Source: Chloroflexota bacterium
Lineage (GTDB): Bacteria > Chloroflexota > Limnocylindria > Limnocylindrales > CSP1-4
Assembly (NCBI GenBank): GCA_005889475.1
Contig: VBGT01000056.1
Span: forward strand, 25,176 to 74,987
Direction: 5' to 3'
Length of the DNA stretch: 49,812 nt
Part shown: piece after piece, positions 33,817-40,902 of the stretch
How the letters are laid out: each line of letters opens with the position of its first letter
Numbering within the stretch: position 1 is the stretch's first letter
Position numbers and translations under genes: made by a program
Notes under the pieces: model-generated
Databases searched by the model: none
What the model saw: the letters and a program-made list of their open reading frames with translations, nothing else
Told to the model about the DNA's origin: nothing

Positions 33817-36690
33817 ATGCCCCTCGAGGAATACAAGCGCAAACGCGACTTCCGGAAGACCCCGGAGCCGGCGGGCGCGAGCGTCGCCGGGGCCGCGGCG
33901 CGCGGCGGCCGGTTCGTCGTCCAGCGCCACCGCGCGACCCGCCTGCACTACGACTTCCGGCTCGAGATCGACGGCGTGCTGGTGTCGTGGGCCGTGCCGC
34001 GTGGGCCGACGCTCGACCCAGGGGCGCGCCGGATGGCGATCCACGTCGAGGACCACCCGATCGAGTACCTCGACTTCGAGGGCGTGATCCCCAGGGGCGA
34101 GTACGGGGGCGGCGACGTCATCGTCTGGGACTGGGGCACGTGGCAGCCCGAGCCGGAGACGCCCGACGGCCGCCGCGCGGTCGAGGACGGCGAGCTCAAG
34201 TTCACGCTCAAGGGCGAGAAGCTGCGGGGGCGGTTCACGATCGTCCGCACCAGCGGCCGGGGGAGCGGGGGCACGCGCTCCCGTGCAGGCGCAGGCTCAC
34301 GTGCCGGCTCGGGTGCCGACGACGATAGAGGCGACCAGTGGCTGTTGATCCACAAGCGCGACGATGCGTCGGTGCCGGGCTGGGACGCCGAAGAGCACCC
34401 GCAGAGCGTCAAGACGGGGCGGACCAACGACGAGGTCAAGGCCGACCGCGACGCGATCTGGATCAGCCGCGCCCCGGCTGCGGTCGCCGAGATCGACCTG
34501 AGCGAGGCGAAGCCGTCAAAGCTCCCGGCGTTCATCCCGCCGATGGCCGCCACGCTCACCGACAAGGGCTTCACCGACGACGACTGGCTGTTCGAGATCA
34601 AGTGGGACGGCTACAGGATCGAGGCCGTCGTCCGAGACGGGACGGCCCGGATCTTCACGCGCAACGGCAACGACGGGGAGACGTACTTTCCCAGGCTCCT
34701 GACGAAGGCCACCTGGATCGAGGCGCAGGAGGCGATCGTCGACGGCGAGGTCGTCGCGATCGGCGAAGACGGGCTGCCCGACTTCAGCCTCCTTCAGGAA
34801 CTGACCACCGCCCAGTCGACGCGGCTCGTGTACCAGGTGTTCGACCTGCTCCACCTCGACGGCCGGTCGCTGCTCCACGTCCCGCTCGAGAGCCGCAAGC
34901 AGCTCCTCCGATCCATTCTGCGCGCCGCGGACACGCGTGTCCGCTTCGCCGATCATGTCGTCGGCGAGGGTCTCGTCTTCCTCGAGGCGGCGCGGAAACA
35001 GGGCCTCGAGGGCGTCATCGCCAAGCACCGCCGCTCGGTCTACGAGCCGGGTCGCCGGGCTCGAACCTGGCTGAAGATCAAGATCCGGCCCGAGCAGGAG
35101 CTGGTCGTCGGCGGCTGGACCCCAGGCGAGGGCGCCGCGAAGGACCTCGGCGCGCTGGTCGTCGGCTATTACCAGCGCGAGGGCCGGGGCAAGCCCAAGC
35201 TGCGCTTCGCGGGCAAGGTCGGCTCGGGTTTCAACGCCGCCACGCGCAAGCGCATGCGCGAACGCCTGGCCCCGCTCGCGACCGAGGACTCGCCGTTCGA
35301 CCCGCCCCCGCCGCGCGACTATCGTGGCCGCTGGGGCGGCGAGCTCCGGAATGTGGTCTGGGTCAAGCCCGACATCGTGATCCGGGCCGAGCTCGGCGGC
35401 TGGACCCGCGACGGGATCGTGCGCCAGGCGGCGTTCAAGGGCTTCGACGAGGGCGGCAAGCCGCCGACCGAAGTCGTCCGCGAGACACCCGTCCCAACAG
35501 ATGCCACGGTCGACGCCGTCGAGGCGGCGATGCCCGATCCAGAGGAAGATGGCCCCATGGCATCGACGGCCGGGCGCGGCGTGGCCGCAGGCGGTGGCAG
35601 GCCACGACCATCAGCGAGCGCCGGGACTGCGTCCGTTCGCGCAGGGAGCGGCGCGCGTCGCCGAGGGCGAGGCGCCGCGTTTGCGAAGCACGAGTTCGCC
35701 TGGGAGGCGAGCCCGGCGGAGCTCGCCACCCTCGACGGCATGACCAAGGACGGTGCCTGGAGTGTCGGCGGCTTCGAGCTCAAGCTCACGAACCTCGACA
35801 AGGTCCTGTTCAAGCCCAAGGCCGGCGATCCCGAGCCGGACGGGTCGAGGCCGAAGAAGGGCGCTCTCCCCGCGCCGGTCACGAAGCGCGAGCTTATCCG
35901 TTACTTCGCCCGCATCGCTCCGACGATGCTCCCGCATCTCGCCGAGCGCCCCCTCAACCTGCACCGCTTTCCGAACGGCGCCGATGGGCCGGCCTTCTGG
36001 CAGAAGGACATCCCCGAGACCGCGCCCACCTGGCTCCGGCGCTGGAAGGAGGTCGGGGTCGAGGAGCGCGAGGCGAACGAGCACCTGATCGGTGACCGCG
36101 TGGCGGCGCTGTGCTGGCTCGGCAACCAGGCGGCGTTCGAGGTCCACGCCTGGACGTCGCGCCTCGAGGACCCGATGACGCCCACGTTCGCGCTCGTCGA
36201 CATCGACCCGGGCACCAAGACGACGTGGGAGGAGACCGTCACGCTCGCCCGGCTCTTCCGGACTGCCCTCGGACATCTCGGCGTGCGGGGCTACCCGAAG
36301 ACGACCGGCAAGCGGGGCATCCAGGTCTGGATACCGGTGGTCCCGAAGTACACGTTCCGCGAGACGTCCGACTGGGTGGAGCAGCTGTCGCGCGCGGTCG
36401 GCAGCACGGTGCCCGATCTCGTCTCCTGGGAGTGGGCGAAGGCGTCGCGCCGCGGGAAGGCCCGGCTCGACTACACCCAGAACACGTACATCAAGACCCT
36501 CGTCGCACCGTACTCCGTGCGGCCTGCCGAGGGCGCCCCGGTGTCGACACCGATCGCGTGGGACGAGCTCGACGACCCGGACCTGCGCAGCGACCGGTGG
36601 ACGATCCGGACCGTCGTGGAGCGGGTCGAGCGGTTGGGCGACCTCTTCGCACCGGCCCAGACCGACGAGCAGGAGCTGCCGCCGCTGTAA
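33817..36690 (+). CDS. ligD: Multifunctional ATP-dependent DNA ligase LigD (PE-LIG-POL order)
   Basis: 957 residues. The phosphoesterase domain (about 30-185) has LHYDFRLEIDG, HVEDHPIEY and FEGVIPRGEYGGG. The ligase domain (about 235-560) has EIKWDGYR with nucleotidyl Lys at residue 262, DGEVVAI, EGVIAKH and TWLKIK. A Gly/Arg-rich linker leads to the primase-polymerase domain (about 655-940) with LNLHRFPNGADGPAFWQKD, TFALVDIDPG (catalytic Asp pair) and KTTGKRGIQVWIP. The order matches Pseudomonas LigD, not the POL-PE-LIG order of mycobacteria. It seals Ku-bound ends. ATG 33817 is preferred because the PE domain starts soon after; an upstream in-frame start at 33673 adds 48 unlikely residues. 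Confidence 0.96.
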   Translation: MPLEEYKRKRDFRKTPEPAGASVAGAAARGGRFVVQRHRATRLHYDFRLEIDGVLVSWAVPRGPTLDPGARRMAIHVEDHPIEYLDFEGVIPRGEYGGGDVIVWDWGTWQPEPETPDGRRAVEDGELKFTLKGEKLRGRFTIVRTSGRGSGGTRSRAGAGSRAGSGADDDRGDQWLLIHKRDDASVPGWDAEEHPQSVKTGRTNDEVKADRDAIWISRAPAAVAEIDLSEAKPSKLPAFIPPMAATLTDKGFTDDDWLFEIKWDGYRIEAVVRDGTARIFTRNGNDGETYFPRLLTKATWIEAQEAIVDGEVVAIGEDGLPDFSLLQELTTAQSTRLVYQVFDLLHLDGRSLLHVPLESRKQLLRSILRAADTRVRFADHVVGEGLVFLEAARKQGLEGVIAKHRRSVYEPGRRARTWLKIKIRPEQELVVGGWTPGEGAAKDLGALVVGYYQREGRGKPKLRFAGKVGSGFNAATRKRMRERLAPLATEDSPFDPPPPRDYRGRWGGELRNVVWVKPDIVIRAELGGWTRDGIVRQAAFKGFDEGGKPPTEVVRETPVPTDATVDAVEAAMPDPEEDGPMASTAGRGVAAGGGRPRPSASAGTASVRAGSGARRRGRGAAFAKHEFAWEASPAELATLDGMTKDGAWSVGGFELKLTNLDKVLFKPKAGDPEPDGSRPKKGALPAPVTKRELIRYFARIAPTMLPHLAERPLNLHRFPNGADGPAFWQKDIPETAPTWLRRWKEVGVEEREANEHLIGDRVAALCWLGNQAAFEVHAWTSRLEDPMTPTFALVDIDPGTKTTWEETVTLARLFRTALGHLGVRGYPKTTGKRGIQVWIPVVPKYTFRETSDWVEQLSRAVGSTVPDLVSWEWAKASRRGKARLDYTQNTYIKTLVAPYSVRPAEGAPVSTPIAWDELDDPDLRSDRWTIRTVVERVERLGDLFAPAQTDEQELPPL

Positions 36691-36732
36691 GGCCCAGACG
36701 AGCGGGCGCCGCGGCGAGCGGCGCCGCGTCGA

Positions 36733-37608
36733 TCAGACGAGCGGGACGACCTCACGCATGAAGCGGGCAACGATCGCGCGCAGCCCGACCGCGTCGCGCG
36801 GCGGGAAGGCGAGGGCGAGGTGGTCGACGCCGAGGTCGGCAAATGCTCGGATGTCCGCGGCGACATCGGCCGGGCTGCCGTGGATCGTGTAGAACGACTC
36901 CGCGCCGGCGTCGAACTCCACCCGGGCCCGAGCGGAGAGTCGCGGCATCGGCCGCGCGGAGGCCTCCGCCGCCTCGCGGACCACCGGGATCCGCCCGGCA
37001 AGCGCGGATGGGCTCGCGGCAGAGGCGTGATAGGCATCGGCCTGCCGGCCCGCGCGGCGGAGGGCCCGCTCGTCGCGACCGCCCAGCCAGATCGGCACGT
37101 TGACACCCTGGGCGGGAAGAGGCTGGAAAGAGAAATCCTCGAAGCTGTGGAACCGGCCGTGGAACGGCTCGCGGCTGCCTGACCAGAGGTGCCGGCACAC
37201 GGCGATCGTCTCCTCCGTGTAGGCGCCTCGAACGTGGAACCTGTCGCTCACGCCGACGTTCGCGAACTCGGCTGCGCTCCAGCCGACGCCGAGCCCGACG
37301 ATGAGGCGGCCCTCGGAGAGCGCATCCAGCGTGGCCAGCTGCTTGGCCAGCACGACCGCGTTGCGCATCGGGACGACGATCACGCTGGCCCCGAGGCGAA
37401 TCGCGCGGGTGCGCCCCGCGAGCCAGGCCAGCGTCGTGATCGCCTCGTAGATCCGCCCGTAGTCCTCCGCACCGGCGTGGTCGATCAGGATATGGTCCGT
37501 CGCCCACACGTCGGTGAAGCCATGCTCCTCGGCGAGCTCGGCGGCGGCGACCATGCCGTCGCGGTTGGCCTCGTCGCCGAGGGAGGGGAGCACGAGCCCG
37601 TAGTCCAT
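36733..37608 (-). CDS. LLM-class F420-dependent oxidoreductase
   Basis: 291 residues. It shows the luciferase-like barrel pattern: MDYGLVLPSLGDEA, HGFTDVWATDHI, LAWLAGRTRAIRLGASVIVVPMRNAVVLAKQLATLDALSEGRLIVGLGVGW, and LPAQGVNVPIWLGGRDERALRRAG. This group generally uses coenzyme F420 and acts on alcohols, imines or aldehydes; the substrate is unknown. The start is taken at ATG 37608 because TACGAT (37621-37616) lies 7 bases before it; the ATG at 37617 would fall inside this hexamer. Confidence 0.88.
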   Translation of the reverse strand: MDYGLVLPSLGDEANRDGMVAAAELAEEHGFTDVWATDHILIDHAGAEDYGRIYEAITTLAWLAGRTRAIRLGASVIVVPMRNAVVLAKQLATLDALSEGRLIVGLGVGWSAAEFANVGVSDRFHVRGAYTEETIAVCRHLWSGSREPFHGRFHSFEDFSFQPLPAQGVNVPIWLGGRDERALRRAGRQADAYHASAASPSALAGRIPVVREAAEASARPMPRLSARARVEFDAGAESFYTIHGSPADVAADIRAFADLGVDHLALAFPPRDAVGLRAIVARFMREVVPLV

Positions 37609-37615
37609 CCGCGGC

Positions 37616-37621
37616 ATCGTA
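37616..37621 (-). promoter_or_regulatory. -10 element TACGAT of the LLM oxidoreductase gene
   Basis: TACGAT on the minus strand lies 7 bases before ATG 37608, identical in sequence and spacing to those at 1650-1655 and 7963-7968. It overlaps an upstream in-frame ATG, arguing against that start. Confidence 0.5.
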
Positions 37622-37670
37622 GCGGCGCTCGCGCAACGCCTGTCTCCGATGCCAGCGAGGCCACCTTAAC

Positions 37671-37688
37671 CTTCTCGTTAACGGAAAG
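37671..37688. promoter_or_regulatory. Putative MerR operator
   Basis: CTTCTCGTTAACGGAAAG is an imperfect palindrome centred on GTTAAC with 7 of 9 pairs matching (CTTnnCGTT/AACGnnAAG), the style of MerR-family operators. It lies between the divergent LLM oxidoreductase and MerR genes and could control either or both. Confidence 0.5.
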
Positions 37689-37774
37689 TCGCCTCCGCCC
37701 TTGGCAGGCCCGCCGTCGACTCGGCGGCAAGCCACGATGCGGGCGACGACACGCCGCTGCTGCGCATTCAGGAG

Positions 37775-38233
37775 GTGGCCGACCTCGTCGGGCTGACCCC
37801 CCGATCAATCCGCTACTACGAGGAGATCGGGCTCCTCGAGCCCGCGGCGCGCTCCGAGGGCGCGTACCGGCTGTACGACGCCGACGACGTCGCCCGGCTC
37901 CGGTTCATCAAGGGCCTCCGCGACGATGCCGGCTTCAGCCTGGCCGAGATCGGCCAGCTCCTCGAGGACGAGACCGCCCGTGCGGCGAACCGCGTCCGCT
38001 TCCGCGCGAGCCGCAGGCCGGCCGAGCGGCGGGCCGTGCTGCTCGACGGGATGGCTCGGATCGACCGCCAGGTCGCGACGCTGCGCGCGAAGATCGCCCG
38101 GCTGCAGGCGATGATCGATGCCGCCGATGAGCGGCGCGACCACCTCGAAGGCCACCTCCGCGGGCTCACCACCGAAGCCCGGACCGGTACCTCGGACAGG
38201 GGCGGGGATCAGTCGGGCGGCGCCGGCCGATGA
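37775..38233 (+). CDS. MerR-family transcriptional regulator
   Basis: 152 residues from GTG 37775. The winged HTH LVGLTPRSIRYYEEIGLLEPA and YRLYDADDVARLRFIKGLRDDAGFSLAEI are typical, followed by a coiled coil (IDRQVATLRAKIARLQAMI) and a short tail without metal-binding Cys. The start is uncertain: the HTH seems to begin upstream at LLRIQEVAD (37757-37774), where only CTG codons are in frame and the frame is open back to 37682. Its stop overlaps the MFS start (ATGA), so it probably regulates that exporter through the palindrome at 37671-37688. Confidence 0.88.
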   Translation: MADLVGLTPRSIRYYEEIGLLEPAARSEGAYRLYDADDVARLRFIKGLRDDAGFSLAEIGQLLEDETARAANRVRFRASRRPAERRAVLLDGMARIDRQVATLRAKIARLQAMIDAADERRDHLEGHLRGLTTEARTGTSDRGGDQSGGAGR

Positions 38234-39567
38234 CGTCGCCACGCCGTGGGCTTCGCCGCCTGGCCCGGTTCGAAGGCTGGAGCGCGATGCGCCATCGCAA
38301 CTATCGGCTGTTCTTCGCCGGCCAGGGCCTGTCCCTCATCGGGACGTGGATGATGACCGTGGCGCAGAGCTGGCTGATCCTCCAGCTGACTGGCGACCCG
38401 CTCCTGCTGGGCGTCGTCGCCGCCGTCCAGTGGCTGCCGGTGCTCGTCCTCGGGCTCTTCGGCGGCCTGATCGCGGATGCGCTGCCGAAGCGGCGGACGA
38501 TGCTCGTGACCCAGGGCTTCGCCGCGATCCTCAGCCTGACCATGGCGATCCTGGTCATCAGCGGGACAGTCGCCGTCTGGCACGTGATCGTCGTCGCGTT
38601 CCTCCTGGGCATCCGGAACGCCGTGGACCTGCCGACGCGCCAGTCATTCGCGGTCGAGATGGTCGGGCGCGAGGACGTGGGCAACGCGGTCGCGCTCAAC
38701 TCGGCGATGTTCAACGGCGCACGTGTCATCGGGCCGGCCGTAGCCGGCATCACCATCGGTGCGTTCGGCGTCGGCGCGGCCTTCCTCATCGACGCGATCT
38801 CGTACCTGGCCGTGATCGTCGCCCTGCTGGCGATGCGCGAGACGGACCTGCACACACGTCCGGGCATCGAGCGTCCGACCACGATGCGCGCTGCGCTCGG
38901 GAACCTCGCCGAGGGCCTCGGCTACGTGCGCCGGACGCGGCTCGTGCTCCTGCCGATCCTGACCGTCGGCCTGGTGTCGACGTTCGGCATGAACTTCACG
39001 GTGGTGATCCCGCCATTCGTCCAGGAGGTGCTCCACGGCGACGCGACGGCCTACGGCTTCCTGATGGCCGCGACCGGCGTCGGATCGGTGATCAGTGCGC
39101 TCGCGATCGCGTTCTCGGGCCGGACGATTCCGGTGGTCATCGGCCTCGGCGGCGCGACGCTCGGCATCGCGGAGATCGTCCTCGGCGGGTCGAGCTCGAT
39201 CCCGATCGCCCTGGTCGCGATGTTCGTTGCCGGGGTCGGCAGCATCTCGATGGCGGCGACGGCAAACACGCTCGTCCAGCTGACCGTGCCCGACCAGCTC
39301 CGGGGGCGGGTCATGAGCGTGTACACGACGGTCTTCGCCGGATCGACCCCATTTGGCGGCCTCATCACCGGCGCGATCGCGTCCGGTTTCGGCGCCGCCT
39401 CGGCCATCGTGCTCGGCGGTGCGCTGAGCCTGGCGGCGGGCGCGGCGGCGATCGCATCGATCCGGGGCAGGACGATCCACGCGCGTCGCGGCCGACCGCT
39501 CCCCGCCACGGGTGGAGAGGCCATGGAGGTCGGAGCCGGAGGCCTCACCAGCGTCAGGCCCCGCTAG
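38230..39567 (+). CDS. MFS transporter, EntS/MFS_3 type
   Basis: 445 residues with about 12 hydrophobic helices. The opening MRHRNYRLFFAGQGLSLIGTWM is the signature of the EntS-like MFS_3 group, followed by GGLIADALPKRRTM, GIRNAVDLPTRQSF, LNSAMFNGARVIGPAVAG and DQLRGRVMSVYTTVFAG. Members export siderophores, macrolides and other small molecules; the substrate here is unknown. It is coupled to MerR by a four-base overlap. Its last 14 bases overlap the 3' end of the facing gene. Confidence 0.92.
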   Translation: MTSPRRGLRRLARFEGWSAMRHRNYRLFFAGQGLSLIGTWMMTVAQSWLILQLTGDPLLLGVVAAVQWLPVLVLGLFGGLIADALPKRRTMLVTQGFAAILSLTMAILVISGTVAVWHVIVVAFLLGIRNAVDLPTRQSFAVEMVGREDVGNAVALNSAMFNGARVIGPAVAGITIGAFGVGAAFLIDAISYLAVIVALLAMRETDLHTRPGIERPTTMRAALGNLAEGLGYVRRTRLVLLPILTVGLVSTFGMNFTVVIPPFVQEVLHGDATAYGFLMAATGVGSVISALAIAFSGRTIPVVIGLGGATLGIAEIVLGGSSSIPIALVAMFVAGVGSISMAATANTLVQLTVPDQLRGRVMSVYTTVFAGSTPFGGLITGAIASGFGAASAIVLGGALSLAAGAAAIASIRGRTIHARRGRPLPATGGEAMEVGAGGLTSVRPR

Positions 39568-40246
39568 CCGGATCCTCCCGCGCGGCATGGGCGTCGGGCC
39601 GCGCGCCTGCCTCGCGCCACGGTAGGTGCAGGAGGCCGAGCAACGGCTCCCCGGTCGACTGCCGGAGCGTGAGCCCACCATCGGTCGCGCGCTCGAGCTC
39701 GACCTCGACCGCATCGTCGCCCGGGTGATTGGGGTCGTAGACGCCGATCGAAACCCGATCCGGCGTCTCGTCGTAGCGGTAGCCGACGACCTGGTGGCCG
39801 AGGTCGAGCGCGAGCGGGTTCACCGTCGCGCTCCGGATCAACCCGATCATCGGCGGTTCGCCGGCGTCGATCTCCGCGCGGATCGCGGGCCACGCCCGGC
39901 GAACCGCGTGCCGCCAGCGCGCCCGCTCGCCGCCGGCTGCCGCGGCCCAGAACCGGAGCGGCACGGTCCACAGCGGCCCGAACGAGGCGAACTGTCGATC
40001 GACGATCTCGGTGAATAACGGCGTGCCAGGCGCGGGAGGGGCGAGGTCGGTCGGCGCGTCTTCGCCGCGTTCGAACCGGTCGCGCGCCGCGAAGGCCATG
40101 CCACCACAGAGCCCCCGGCCGACGTCACCGATCCCGACCTGCAGCAGCGCGAAGCTCCAGCTTCGCGCCGGCCCGGCCGGCCAGCGGTTGGCGAACCGGA
40201 ACCCATGGCGCGACGGGAGAAACCCCGGGACCGAATCGCTGGCCAC
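39554..40246 (-). CDS. Putative C39-like cysteine peptidase fold protein
   Basis: 230 residues from GTG. GFRFANRWP is followed by VGRGLCGGMAFAARDRF, placing a Cys at the start of a helix. Later come LDLGHQVVGYRYDE (His) and IGVYDPNHPGDD (Asp/Asn). The Cys...His...Asp/Asn order and the YDPN motif are those of papain-like C39-type peptidases. There is no signal peptide, so it may act in the cytoplasm or be non-catalytic. This is a fold-level guess. TAGGCT lies 6 bases before GTG 40246. Confidence 0.6.
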   Translation of the reverse strand: MASDSVPGFLPSRHGFRFANRWPAGPARSWSFALLQVGIGDVGRGLCGGMAFAARDRFERGEDAPTDLAPPAPGTPLFTEIVDRQFASFGPLWTVPLRFWAAAAGGERARWRHAVRRAWPAIRAEIDAGEPPMIGLIRSATVNPLALDLGHQVVGYRYDETPDRVSIGVYDPNHPGDDAVEVELERATDGGLTLRQSTGEPLLGLLHLPWREAGARPDAHAAREDPASGA

Positions 40247-40252
40247 GTGCCC

Positions 40253-40258
40253 AGCCTA
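40253..40258 (-). promoter_or_regulatory. -10 element TAGGCT of the C39-like gene
   Basis: TAGGCT on the minus strand, 6 bases before GTG 40246 with no ribosome binding site. Confidence 0.45.
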
Positions 40259-40398
40259 CGTCGAGCCGGCAGTCAGGGACCGGATCGAAACGCTTGGGTC
40301 CGTATGACCCCGAAGTCGAGGCGGTTGCGCACGAACGAGCCTCGCTGGGCGGCGCATCACCGCTGGATCGGCTGCGAGGTGTCTTTCTGTGGCGGCCC

Positions 40399-40466
40399 GT
40401 TCCCAGCTTCGACGAGGTTCGGCGGTCAGGGGGCTGGGAACCGGACCGATCGGGGCGAACCTCGTC
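40399..40466. other. Interleaved inverted repeats (pseudoknot topology)
   Basis: GTTCCCAGC, then GACGAGGTTCG, then GCTGGGAAC, then CGAACCTCGTC: arms in order A B A' B', all perfect. As RNA on either strand this gives an H-type pseudoknot or two mutually exclusive stems. The loops are 3, 11 and 14 bases. Confidence 0.7.
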
Positions 40467-40534
40467 ATGTTGGTGTCGGGCGTGACCCATCGCCGGGATG
40501 CGGTTCCGTGGCGCGACGATGGAGATCGAGATGA

Positions 40535-40567
40535 CGACGCCGGGCCCCTGGGCAGGGCCCGGCGTCG
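40535..40567. terminator. Perfect 13-bp GC-rich hairpin
   Basis: CGACGCCGGGCCC pairs fully with GGGCCCGGCGTCG around a 7-base loop. It is the strongest simple hairpin in the window. No T run follows on the plus strand; TCATCTCGATCT follows on the minus strand. It could be a terminator or a domain of the candidate RNA. Confidence 0.45.
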
Positions 40568-40890
40568 CCGGGGGATTCGATGCGGCGGACCCCGGTCGGG
40601 GGCCAGGCCCGCCGCTCGCTACTTCAACTTGACCGGAATGGCTGGGCGTGCCGGACGGCGCGGTCGTTGCCGACCGCGCCGCCCTGGAGGAGACCGCCGG
40701 TCGCGCGGCGGCTCATGTGGTGCGCGGGCGCGCGTCGCGCCGGGCTCGCGTCCCGCGGGGACATCGGCATCGCGACTCGGTCTCCTCTTTGACACCACTC
40801 GACGTGGTTTCCCTCGCCGAGATGCCACGGACGATACACACCACTGGTAGGGGTGTCAAGATTGCAAAGGCGTTACAGATCGGCCGCGGC

Positions 40891-40896
40891 TACGAT
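40891..40896 (+). promoter_or_regulatory. -10 element TACGAT of the DUF255 gene
   Basis: TACGAT lies 6 bases before an in-frame GTG at 40903 with no Shine-Dalgarno. This sets the start of the thioredoxin-fold protein. Confidence 0.5.
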
Positions 40897-40902
40897 CTCC
40901 AG

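Larger units (their letters stand above)
40399..40859. ncRNA. Candidate structured RNA in a 656-base gene-free interval
   Basis: The interval 40247-40902 has no reading frame with convincing codon use but many perfect stems. A: 40399-40407 with 40433-40441 (9 bp). B: 40411-40421 with 40456-40466 (11 bp), interleaved with A. C: 40535-40547 with 40555-40567 (13 bp). D: 40656-40666 with 40671-40681 (11 bp, TTGC loop). E: 40687-40696 with 40778-40787 (10 bp), enclosing GGCGCG/CGCGCC and GTCCC/GGGAC hairpins. F: 40789-40796 with 40852-40859 (8 bp), enclosing CGTGG/CCACG. I see no marks of tmRNA, RNase P, SRP or 6S RNA. The strand is undetermined. Confidence 0.4.

Noticed and set aside
40294-40485. 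63-codon frame in the gene-free interval (LDRLRGVFLWRPVPSFDEV)
   Set aside because: It reads somewhat like protein, but third positions lack the GC bias of real genes here, and perfect RNA-like stems cross it. At most it is a remnant.
40535-40567. Ordinary intrinsic terminator for a plus-strand gene
   Set aside because: There is no plus-strand gene immediately upstream and no T run; it is kept as a hairpin of uncertain role.
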